Of a stretch of DNA of 64,000 nt, positions 8,942-15,394 are shown one piece after another. The notes under the pieces were generated by a model. The model saw only the letters and a program-made list of their open reading frames with translations, searched no databases and was not told the origin of the DNA. The DNA lies in contig CAZIQY010000004.1 of NCBI GenBank assembly GCA_964541605.1, positions 4,659-68,658 on the forward strand, read 5' to 3'. The position numbers were made by a program, and so were the translations under genes. The stretch's first letter is position 1. Every line of letters starts with the position of its first letter. Origin of the DNA: CAZIQY01 sp964541605. Its GTDB lineage: Bacteria; Desulfobacterota; Syntrophia; Syntrophales; UBA2185.

Positions 8942-10380
8942 CCATGATCGAAGAAGAAAGATACATCATCCGAGTACTTGCGCCTGTCCACATCGGCTGT
9001 GATGAGGTTTACGAACCGGTCGGATTTGTCATAGACGAGAATCAAAACTTCCTGCATGCCTTCGATCCTCTCGATTTTCTCAGAAGCTTGAGCCGGCAAG
9101 ATAAATACCGGATGTCCGCTATTTGTGGAAAGGGCACCGTGGAATCCATCATGGAGCTCTACAAGTTCATGCGAAACAGACCATTTGACGGCCATCGGGT
9201 GGCCGTCTGTCGCGGGTTCGTGGAAAACTACAGAAAGACCCTGTCCATGTCCATCAACGACCGGAAGAAAATTCAGCAGGAGCTGAACAACTTCTCCATT
9301 GCCCGGACGGCTTTCAACCCCACGACACAGAGACCTTTTATCCCCGGTTCGGCAGTCAAGGGGGCGCTTCGGACTGCCTATCTGAACGGACGGCAGGCAT
9401 TAAAGAAACTTCCCAGGGCCAGAGACGCCGCTCGGCTGGAAAGAGATCTCCTCGACGGCGGTTCCTTCGCATCCGACCCTTTCAGGCTCCTGATGGTTTC
9501 CGATTTTCATCCCCTCGGTCCGTGCCGAACAAAGATTCTTTATGCTGTGAACGAAAAGAAAAAAAAGGATTCGAAGTTCCATGCGCGCGGGCCCTATCAG
9601 ACGCTTGAGGTCATCGAACCGGGAGCTGTTTTTGCAGGCACAATCAGGGTTTTGAATCCCCTGAGCCGTGACGTCATCAAAACGCCGCTGACGGAGAAAG
9701 CCGTCTTCGAATGCGCCTCCTTTTTTTACGGAAAGGAAAAAACGAGAGAAGACAGGGAATTAAAAGATGTCGGACTGCCTGTCCTGGCATGGGGCGGCAT
9801 GGACGGTCCTGTGCCTCTGCGCATCGGCCGTCATTCCGGAGCGGAGTCTCTGACCATCGAGGGACAACGCAACATCCGGATCATGCAGGGCAGAGAGAAG
9901 CCTGCTATTATGTCAAACAGGGGTGCCACCACCTTCTGGCTCGCCGCGGAGTCGTCCGCCGGTTATCAGAAAGGCTCACTGCGACCATTAGGATGGGCAT
10001 CGCTGGGCAGGCTTTCCGCTAAAATGGCCGCTGAACTGGCGAATCAGGAAAAAGACGAGATGGAAAAGAATTTGCCGGGCCGGCGTGCAACAGATACGAC
10101 TGCCGAACAAACGCCTGCTTCGTCAGTAAAACCAGTTGCACCGGTCGAAGAAACATGGAACGACGCCTACGTCAGTTTCAACGCCGGTGGCGGGGGAATT
10201 GTGACGGCCATCAGCAAAGAAGGAAAGAAAGCAGAACTCAGGGGAAAAGGCAGGGCAATGACCATCATTTCCGACTCTCTGCACAAAAAAATCTTTGAAG
10301 GAAAAAGAACCATTCCGAAAGCGCGCGTTGTGCTTGAACTCGAGGGCAGGGTTTACAGAATTGTCAAAATTTGTTCTTAA
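8938..10380 (+). CDS. csm5: Csm5, crRNA 3'-end RAMP subunit with extra C-terminal domain
   Basis: 480 residues. Residues 1-370 match Csm5: VLAPVHIGCDEVYEPVGF at the N terminus and FNPTTQRPFIPGSAVKGALR near 125-145. After a charged, Pro- and Thr-rich linker (about 375-405) come some 75 residues of small beta-rich sequence, VSFNAGGGGIVTAI to RVYRIVKI, resembling an OB or cold-shock-like fold. Csm5 sits at the 3' end of the crRNA and helps in its maturation. The start overlaps csm4 by 4 bases (ATGA). The appended domain is described separately; its role is unknown. Confidence 0.9.
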   Translation: MTMIEEERYIIRVLAPVHIGCDEVYEPVGFVIDENQNFLHAFDPLDFLRSLSRQDKYRMSAICGKGTVESIMELYKFMRNRPFDGHRVAVCRGFVENYRKTLSMSINDRKKIQQELNNFSIARTAFNPTTQRPFIPGSAVKGALRTAYLNGRQALKKLPRARDAARLERDLLDGGSFASDPFRLLMVSDFHPLGPCRTKILYAVNEKKKKDSKFHARGPYQTLEVIEPGAVFAGTIRVLNPLSRDVIKTPLTEKAVFECASFFYGKEKTREDRELKDVGLPVLAWGGMDGPVPLRIGRHSGAESLTIEGQRNIRIMQGREKPAIMSNRGATTFWLAAESSAGYQKGSLRPLGWASLGRLSAKMAAELANQEKDEMEKNLPGRRATDTTAEQTPASSVKPVAPVEETWNDAYVSFNAGGGGIVTAISKEGKKAELRGKGRAMTIISDSLHKKIFEGKRTIPKARVVLELEGRVYRIVKICS

Positions 10381-10489
10381 TCGGAGTATCCATACGCGAG
10401 ATATAACCGGATCATTTTGCAAGTACGACAGCATCCCTGAATGCCCCGGTCGGATAAAGCGCACGAACAAAAGCGGCGTTGAAATTATC

Positions 10490-10527
10490 GTTTACATTTT
10501 AATACAAATATGTATTATAAAGTAAAC
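10490..10527. promoter_or_regulatory. 38-bp palindromic operator abutting the AbiEii start
   Basis: GTTTAC at 10490-10495 pairs with GTAAAC at 10522-10527, and inside these TAATACA pairs with TGTATTA around a 4-base centre. The palindrome ends 4 bases before the ATG of the AbiE toxin gene. AbiEi antitoxins are known to bind inverted repeats in their own promoters, so this is the likely autoregulatory site. No Shine-Dalgarno sequence fits between it and the ATG. Confidence 0.6.
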
Positions 10528-10531
10528 TATT

Positions 10532-11389
10532 ATGAAAACCTATCGCGAGATATACATCCGCAAAGCCGAGATTGCGCAACTGATTCTTCTGCATCAACTC
10601 TACATGCAGCGGGGAAGCCGTGACCTGATCTTCCAGGGAGGAACAGCTATCCGCTGGTGTTACGGGGGCAGCCGTTTTTCGGAAGATCTTGATTTTGTAA
10701 CGCCTCTTGCAATGGAACAGGTGAGAACATTATTGAGTAAAGCGGTCCGGGGCGCTGAAAAGGTCATGATTCCCCATTTTGGGATCGGTTCCGCAGCCAT
10801 GATAGAAAAGAAGTCCCGCACTGAAGCATTGAAATGTTTTGTGGAATTTCGCCAGGAAAACTCCCGTGAAAAGATTGCCGTAAAACTTGAATTTGAAGGG
10901 CTGGTGTCAGACATGCTTCCTCAGAATCAAAATCATATTCTTTCAACCCTCCCTGCAGTTGCTTATCTCATCACTTCAGGCGACTTTCGCGTTCCGCGTC
11001 CTAACGCTGTCGTCACGGCAGAAACACCTGATGAAATCCTCTCGGACAAGGTGCGATCTCTTCTGGAACGCCGATATATCAAGGGGCGCGACCTGTATGA
11101 TGTCTGGTATCTTCGCTCCGTTGTGAATACTGCTCTTTGCCCCGAAGCCGTAAGGCGGAAATTCGGCATGTACATGGCGCCATTCACCGCCAGGCGAGAT
11201 CTCGACTTCTTTGCCATGCCGTCAGAGGAAAGCAAAAAATTGATGGTCGAAGCGATCGAGCAGGACTTATCGCGTTTTCTTCCTGCCGATGTTCTGGCCG
11301 TTCATCGGACCGACGGGTTCGCCGCTTTTATCAGTGCGGTTCGTTCGCTCTTTACCGATTTGAAAGAAAAAGAGGTGGTTCTTCCGTGA
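10532..11389 (+). CDS. abiEii: AbiEii/AbiGii-type nucleotidyltransferase toxin
   Basis: 285 residues. The DNA polymerase beta-like motif is FQGGTAIRWCYGGSRFSEDL followed by DF: GG at 36-37 and acidic D52 and D54. A second conserved segment is EILSDKVRSLLERRYIKGRD, followed by LYDVWYL. AbiEii toxins stop growth by transferring nucleotides to tRNA or a related target; AbiE pairs act as type IV toxin-antitoxin and phage abortive infection systems. The stop overlaps the antitoxin gene by 4 bases. Here the toxin comes first, opposite to the usual abiEi-abiEii order. Confidence 0.9.
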   Translation: MKTYREIYIRKAEIAQLILLHQLYMQRGSRDLIFQGGTAIRWCYGGSRFSEDLDFVTPLAMEQVRTLLSKAVRGAEKVMIPHFGIGSAAMIEKKSRTEALKCFVEFRQENSREKIAVKLEFEGLVSDMLPQNQNHILSTLPAVAYLITSGDFRVPRPNAVVTAETPDEILSDKVRSLLERRYIKGRDLYDVWYLRSVVNTALCPEAVRRKFGMYMAPFTARRDLDFFAMPSEESKKLMVEAIEQDLSRFLPADVLAVHRTDGFAAFISAVRSLFTDLKEKEVVLP

Positions 11390-11958
11390 CATCCGTGAAA
11401 ATTATGAAGCATTTGCCTTCATTATTCCGATACGCCGATGTTGAAAAATTCACCCGAAACGCCAATGTGTTTCTTACTCGCGCCATTGCGAAAGGATTCG
11501 CCGAACGTGTGGCGCGCGGCGTATACATCAACACCTTCCGGGAAGGCAGACCGGAGATTGAAGAAGTCGCCTGTTTTTTACGGACGCCCTCTTATATCTC
11601 CTGTGAATGGGCGCTCAATCGTCACGGCGTCCTTCTTCAGGCGCCGCTCGTGTGCACGGTTCTGACGCTCGATACGGCTGTCGGCGCAAAGCGGAATCTG
11701 ATATTCGGCGGCATTACCATAGAATTCTCCCGGATAGCGCCGCGCCTTTTCAACGGTTTTGAAATGCGTGAAGGATACAACCTGGCTCTGCCGGAAAAGG
11801 CTTTGTTAGATGTGATCCATCTGAGAAAGAGAATCCCTTTCCGGGATGAACTGGAACTCGATGCCCTGGATATGGAAAGGCTCAAGCGCCTCGCGCAAAT
11901 GTATGCCGCCCCGACGCGCCGAATGATAGAAAAACTGTCAAACGAATCAGGAACATAA
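11386..11958 (+). CDS. abiEi: AbiEi-type antitoxin with N-terminal winged helix
   Basis: 190 residues from GTG 11386, which overlaps the toxin stop (GTGA). The N terminus reads as a winged helix (FRYADVEKFTRN, then the wing GVYINTF), followed by the AbiEi C-terminal domain with SYISCEWALNRHG and LALPEKALLDVIHLRKR. In the family the antitoxin represses its own operon and reverses toxicity without direct tight binding. A reading frame extends upstream to 11137, but that part overlaps the toxin gene in another frame and is not counted. Confidence 0.85.
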   Translation: MTSVKIMKHLPSLFRYADVEKFTRNANVFLTRAIAKGFAERVARGVYINTFREGRPEIEEVACFLRTPSYISCEWALNRHGVLLQAPLVCTVLTLDTAVGAKRNLIFGGITIEFSRIAPRLFNGFEMREGYNLALPEKALLDVIHLRKRIPFRDELELDALDMERLKRLAQMYAAPTRRMIEKLSNESGT

Positions 11959-12058
11959 TATTGCAGACTAATATCTGTTCATTCTACAGGAAGATCCGGA
12001 GTTCATAATGACGACGGTGGCAATTAAGTCGAAACAGATAGATCGCCCCACTTCCTTC

Positions 12059-12079
12059 GCGATGACGCTTTGTCATCGC
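12059..12079. repeat. Hairpin between convergent abiEi and relE genes
   Basis: GCGATGAC at 12059-12066 and GTCATCGC at 12072-12079 form a perfect 8-bp stem with a 5-base loop, in the gap between two genes pointing at each other. It lacks a T-run, so it is at best a weak terminator. An 11-bp inverted repeat, TAATATTGCAG at 11956 and CTGCAATATTA at 12104, surrounds it. Confidence 0.4.
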
Positions 12080-12152
12080 TGGATTCGAAAACGAGCAGCA
12101 ACACTGCAATATTACCTTGCAATCATGCAGTGCGAATGAAAATATGCAACAT

Positions 12153-12419
12153 TTAGTATGCATCCCCTCTGGGGGCGATGTTTACCACGGCGATGGTTCC
12201 GGTTTCTTTGATGAGGGCAAAAACGATCCGGTAGTTTCCGATTCTCAGCCGGGAGAAGCCCCGGAGATCGCCGGTCAGCGGTTTAACGTTTTCATGGGAC
12301 AGAGGATTGTCGTACCCGGCAAGGGCTGTCAGTTCTTTTTTCATGCGCTCTTTTACAGTCCGGTCGAGCCTGCTGAAATAGCTTTCCGCTTTTGAGGAAA
12401 CTTTAACAGTCCAGTTCAT
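12153..12419 (-). CDS. relE: RelE/ParE superfamily toxin
   Basis: 88 residues from ATG 12419. The fold pattern is clear: WTVKVSSKAESYFSRLD at the start, then NVKPLTGDLRGFSRLRIGNY, followed by RIVFAL. These toxins cut mRNA on the ribosome (RelE) or poison gyrase (ParE). The start was placed at MNW because it overlaps the antitoxin gene by 17 bases, the usual geometry; a longer frame begins inside the antitoxin. The basic residues of the RelE group (RLRIGNYR) are present, so mRNA interferase is the more likely activity. Confidence 0.85.
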   Translation of the reverse strand: MNWTVKVSSKAESYFSRLDRTVKERMKKELTALAGYDNPLSHENVKPLTGDLRGFSRLRIGNYRIVFALIKETGTIAVVNIAPRGDAY

Positions 12420-12645
12420 TGAGCTGCTTTCCTCCACCGGAGGTAATTTCTTCAAGCCCTGATCGGCATTCTTCGACAAAGCCTGGAATTCTCAACAGTT
12501 CGAGGGTTTCCCGGTGCCGCGCGATGTACTCCTCGGCCATGTCGGTGAAAATGTCGGCCAGGGAGCGGTTCTCGTATCCCGCAATCGCCCGGATGATCCT
12601 CAATTTCTCATCGGGGATCCTGATTGTCGTTGCGCTCTTTGTCAT
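12403..12645 (-). CDS. Ribbon-helix-helix type antitoxin
   Basis: 80 residues from ATG 12645, with AGGAGG about 9 bases upstream. The N terminus, SATTIRIPDEKLRIIRAIAG, has the beta-strand and helix layout of ribbon-helix-helix DNA-binding antitoxins. The C-terminal part would wrap the toxin encoded immediately downstream (17-base overlap). It probably represses its own promoter; the AT-rich 12,650-12,700 segment, including TAATATTA at 12678, could hold the operator. Confidence 0.8.
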   Translation of the reverse strand: MTKSATTIRIPDEKLRIIRAIAGYENRSLADIFTDMAEEYIARHRETLELLRIPGFVEECRSGLEEITSGGGKQLNELDC

Positions 12646-12747
12646 GTACGTCACCTCCTGTTGTAGTAGCATAATGTATTAATATTACGATGTCAAGATA
12701 TTACAATCCCAGGTAATTCCTGAAAAGCTTTGCATTGAGAATTGAAC

Positions 12748-13062
12748 ATGACGAAATACATCTTCAACACCCCCGTATTGACTGATTATGGGGATTATCG
12801 ATTTACCCGAATTGATCTTGAGGAAGCAAAGAAGATAGCGCAGGATGCCGTATCGGCGATAGGTCACCGGGGAGCCGCGGATGCACTCTCACAGATCCTG
12901 GGTGTGGAAGTAAAAACAAAAAGAATGGAAGTCAAAATGATGCCCGGCGATATCGCCCTGGTCTTCAGGTTGATGGCTCGCTTGCCCGAGGGGGCCATAC
13001 TCGATGGTGAAGATACGCTTAAGATGCCCTATGAATTAGCGAAACTGGAAAGGATCGCTTAG
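12748..13062 (+). CDS. crn2: DUF1874 ring nuclease, Crn2 (AcrIII-1 homologue)
   Basis: 104 residues from ATG 12748. MTKYIFNTPVLTDYG at the start, SAIGHRGAADALSQILG around residue 40, FRLMARLPEGAIL and LKMPYEL are the conserved blocks of the DUF1874 (STIV B116) family. H40 in SAIGH corresponds to the catalytic histidine of viral AcrIII-1. Viral members destroy cyclic tetra-adenylate to defeat type III immunity; host versions in CRISPR loci, called Crn2, are thought to reset the signal. It lies 24 bases before a Can2/Card1-type effector, so it probably tempers that enzyme. No strong ribosome site is visible before the ATG. Confidence 0.85.
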   Translation: MTKYIFNTPVLTDYGDYRFTRIDLEEAKKIAQDAVSAIGHRGAADALSQILGVEVKTKRMEVKMMPGDIALVFRLMARLPEGAILDGEDTLKMPYELAKLERIA

Positions 13063-13086
13063 ATTTTGTAAAGGGGGGATAGAGTT

Positions 13087-14253
13087 GTGAAGTCTATGAT
13101 TTCGCTGGTATCCGAGCAGACGGTTCCTAACCTTCTGGGTATTTTACATTTTGAGCCGGAGGTACTTCTATTCCTTTCTACAGAAAGAATGGAGAGAGAA
13201 GGGAGGGTACGGGCTATTTTAGCGGCACTCGAGCAGCGTCGCCCCGGTGTCTACCGGATGGAAGAAAACACTTACGTGGTGCAGGTCCAGGAAGATTCGA
13301 TACTCGACTGTCATCGAAAATTGGACCGCTGGATTGTCGGTAGGGAAGATAATGACTTCATTATCAACCTTACCGGCGGCACGAAACTGATGTCCATTGC
13401 GGCGTTCGAGTATTTCAAGGATTACGCCAGCAAGATGATATACATCCCGCTCAATAAAAATGAGTATATCATCCCTTTTCCCAAAAGATCGCCAAGGCCG
13501 CCGATTCCCCTGACTGACCGGTTGAGCGTGATGGAATATCTCACCGCTTATGGTCTGGAGGTCTTGAACGACCGTAAGATGGACGAATATAAAATGCTGG
13601 CCGAAAAAAGAAAGGACCTTTCCTGCCTGGCCACCCGCGAGTATGGAAAGCTCAACAGTCTGTTGACCTGGTTGGGGGAACAACTCCGGGAAAAGCGCAA
13701 AATCAGGAAGAGCTGTGATTTTTCCGTCAGATACAAAATCAGCAACGACATAGAGAAAGAATTTCTGACCGAATTCGGCTTCTCAATGGGCTCCGATAAG
13801 CATTACAGAATGTCCCTGACCAAGTCGGATATCGCCTACCTCACGGGCGGCTGGCTCGAGGAGTATTGCTTCAACGTCGTATGGACACTGCTCGGCAAGG
13901 GGATTGACGACGCGGCCTTGAACATCGACATCAAGAACAGACAGGGTCGAAACAACGAGTTTGATGTGATGTTTACCTCGAATAACGCCCTCTATTTCAT
14001 AGAGTGCAAATCTCTTGAACAGATTCACGATAAAAAATTTGACGCCCTGTACAAAATCGGGGCGCTTCAGAAGGAGTTCGGACTGCGGGTAAAGAGTTTT
14101 CTGGTAACCACCTCATCCCAGATCATCGATGCTGCCAGTGGGGAAGTGAAAACCGGCGTTGCAGAGCGGGCTGCACAGTTCAACACGAAGGTCGTCAAAC
14201 CCGACGAAGTGAAAGACTTCTCCTCGATTCTGGCTGCGGAGTTAAAAAACTAA
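13087..14253 (+). CDS. can2: CARF-PD-(D/E)XK nuclease, Can2/Card1 family
   Basis: 388 residues. Residues 1-135 form a CARF domain with the ligand motif NLTGGTKLMSIAAFEYF (94-110). Residues 250-345 form a PD-(D/E)XK nuclease (DUF1887): E258-E259 in GGWLEEYCF, D293 in NEFDVMF and E306-C-K308 in YFIECKS. Can2 and Card1 enzymes are activated by cyclic tetra-adenylate from Cas10 and cleave or nick nucleic acids, giving dormancy or plasmid and phage clearance. The start is GTG 13087, with AAGGGGGG 8 bases upstream; an in-frame ATG lies at 13096. It is the clearest cOA-activated effector here. All catalytic residues are present. Confidence 0.88.
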   Translation: MKSMISLVSEQTVPNLLGILHFEPEVLLFLSTERMEREGRVRAILAALEQRRPGVYRMEENTYVVQVQEDSILDCHRKLDRWIVGREDNDFIINLTGGTKLMSIAAFEYFKDYASKMIYIPLNKNEYIIPFPKRSPRPPIPLTDRLSVMEYLTAYGLEVLNDRKMDEYKMLAEKRKDLSCLATREYGKLNSLLTWLGEQLREKRKIRKSCDFSVRYKISNDIEKEFLTEFGFSMGSDKHYRMSLTKSDIAYLTGGWLEEYCFNVVWTLLGKGIDDAALNIDIKNRQGRNNEFDVMFTSNNALYFIECKSLEQIHDKKFDALYKIGALQKEFGLRVKSFLVTTSSQIIDAASGEVKTGVAERAAQFNTKVVKPDEVKDFSSILAAELKN

Positions 14254-14266
14254 GGAAGCTTACATT

Positions 14267-14449
14267 ATGATGAAATGCTGTCCGCGGTGCTTCAAACTAT
14301 TCGAAGCGCTTGATGTGTCGGCGGAATCGCCGATGGAAGAACTTGCGGATATGTTACCGATCAGTTCCGGAGGGGCGAACACGGAAGATTTATGTCCCCA
14401 GTGCAAAGAAGAACTGGGAATGATGACGCTCCTCGGATTTGGAAAATGA
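14267..14449 (+). CDS. Small two-CxxC (zinc-ribbon-like) protein next to can2
   Basis: 60 residues. It has CCPRCF near the N terminus and LCPQCKEEL near position 42, so four cysteines could bind one zinc ion. Between them lies an acidic Ser/Gly-rich stretch, and the end is LGMMTLLGFGK. It begins 13 bases after the can2 stop with AAGGAAG in front, so it is probably in the crn2-can2 transcript. The ATG at 14267 is followed by a second ATG at 14270. I do not recognise a family. It could be a metal-binding accessory of the CARF nuclease or an unrelated small protein. Confidence 0.6.
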   Translation: MMKCCPRCFKLFEALDVSAESPMEELADMLPISSGGANTEDLCPQCKEELGMMTLLGFGK

Positions 14450-14501
14450 AGTGAACGTGAAATTCACCTTGATATCTATAACAATGACATCATAATGTAA
14501 C

Positions 14502-14522
14502 TGTAATTGAATATCAATTACA
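14502..14522. promoter_or_regulatory. Palindrome TGTAATTG-N5-CAATTACA
   Basis: Perfect 8-bp arms around AATAT, about 80 bases before the nucleotidyltransferase gene at 14604 and within AT-rich sequence. The symmetry and position suggest an operator for that small bicistronic unit, comparable to autoregulated toxin-antitoxin pairs. No identical copy was noticed elsewhere in the window. Confidence 0.4.
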
Positions 14523-14603
14523 TTAAGACGCTTATGGATCTAAACTATATCAACCTCTGGTGGCAAACAGAGAAAGACAGCTGAATCCGCAAAAACGCTC
14601 ACC

Positions 14604-14978
14604 ATGGATTATAGAAAGGTTTTCGAAAAGCTGATCACCGCCTTTGAGACGGAGAAGGTCCGCTATGTTCTGATGGGTGGATTTGCCCTCGGGTTGTGGG
14701 GTGTAGCAAGGGCGACGGTGGATATAGATTTCCTCGTGCACCGTGATGACGTGCTTCGCGTGGACGCGATTATGCAAAAGTATGGGTATGAACGAAGGTA
14801 TTCAAGCGAGAATGTATCTCAAAATGATCCTTCCCGGCGGGATGCCGACATTACGGACATTAAAATGCTGCTTCAAGCCCGGAAAAAAGAAATTGATTTC
14901 GCCTTGCTTGAGGAGTACGGCATGATTCTCGGCTTGTCCGATTTATTGCAGCAGTTGACGAAGGAGAGCGGCGCATGA
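14604..14978 (+). CDS. Nucleotidyltransferase-fold protein with probable internal deletion
   Basis: 124 residues. YVLMGGFALGLWGVARATVD followed by IDFLV is a nucleotidyltransferase motif (GG, then D-x-D) of the AbiEii-like group. After YERRYSSENVSQ the sequence jumps to NDPSRRDADITDIKMLLQ, which in relatives sits near the C-terminal end. The central portion, commonly several dozen residues, appears to be missing without loss of frame. The protein may therefore be inactive or reduced. It overlaps the next gene by 4 bases (ATGA), so the pair is translated together. The family's substrate is unknown here. Confidence 0.6.
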   Translation: MDYRKVFEKLITAFETEKVRYVLMGGFALGLWGVARATVDIDFLVHRDDVLRVDAIMQKYGYERRYSSENVSQNDPSRRDADITDIKMLLQARKKEIDFALLEEYGMILGLSDLLQQLTKESGA

Positions 14979-15199
14979 AACTTTCCCGAAGCATAAAAGC
15001 GGAAGTGGCTGCTTTAGCGCGATCAGAGAGTCTGAAAAACGACATGCAGATAATGGCTGAGCGAAAATGCGCGCCGTTTATCAAAGACGGCAGAACAGAT
15101 GTCGACGCCTTTATCGCCTTTATCATTGAATTTAACGAATTCATCAATCACGAACCCAGACCATTCAGTAAGATGCCTGATCGGGACATGGTTTTGTAA
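14975..15199 (+). CDS. Small helical partner of the nucleotidyltransferase
   Basis: 74 residues starting within ATGA at the end of the preceding gene. The pattern MKLSRSIKAEVAALARSESL, the central CAPFIKDGRTDVDAFIAFI and the end PFSKMPDRDMVL resemble an uncharacterised family found beside such nucleotidyltransferases. It is probably the second member of a toxin-antitoxin-like pair. It lies just upstream of the cas1 promoter region and has the same orientation. No catalytic motif is visible. Confidence 0.55.
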   Translation: MKLSRSIKAEVAALARSESLKNDMQIMAERKCAPFIKDGRTDVDAFIAFIIEFNEFINHEPRPFSKMPDRDMVL

Positions 15200-15231
15200 A
15201 GCCGTGTTCAATGCAGACACGGCGGCGTTCT

Positions 15232-15260
15232 TTGACAACTGAATATAGCAACGTTGCAAT
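15232..15260 (+). promoter_or_regulatory. Putative cas1 promoter overlapped by GCAACGTTGC
   Basis: TTGACA at 15232-15237 is followed after 17 bases by TGCAAT at 15255-15260, a plausible -10. The palindrome GCAACGTTGC at 15248-15257 covers the spacer and the start of the -10, so a bound protein would block RNA polymerase. The same palindrome occurs before cas6 and cas10. Confidence 0.5.
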
Positions 15261-15329
15261 GATGGACAGAAACTCCACGGCTGCTACAATGCCTCCACAA
15301 TAACTTATACCTTTTTTCTCGACCCCTGC

Positions 15330-15354
15330 GGGGAAGGTCATCAGAACCTTCCCC
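15330..15354 (+). promoter_or_regulatory. Strong hairpin in the cas1 5' untranslated region
   Basis: GGGGAAGGT at 15330-15338 and ACCTTCCCC at 15346-15354 form a perfect 9-bp stem with a 7-base loop. It lies between the presumed promoter and the cas1 ATG at 15395. No T-run follows, so it is not a canonical terminator; it may slow or gate transcription or protect the message. Confidence 0.45.
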
Positions 15355-15394
15355 CTGGGGACAGATTCCAGAGAGAAAGGCACAGGAGGCATGC

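Noticed and set aside
11137..11385. N-terminal extension of the AbiEi frame
   Set aside because: It lies wholly inside the AbiEii gene in another frame; the GTG at 11386 with a 4-base overlap is the natural start.
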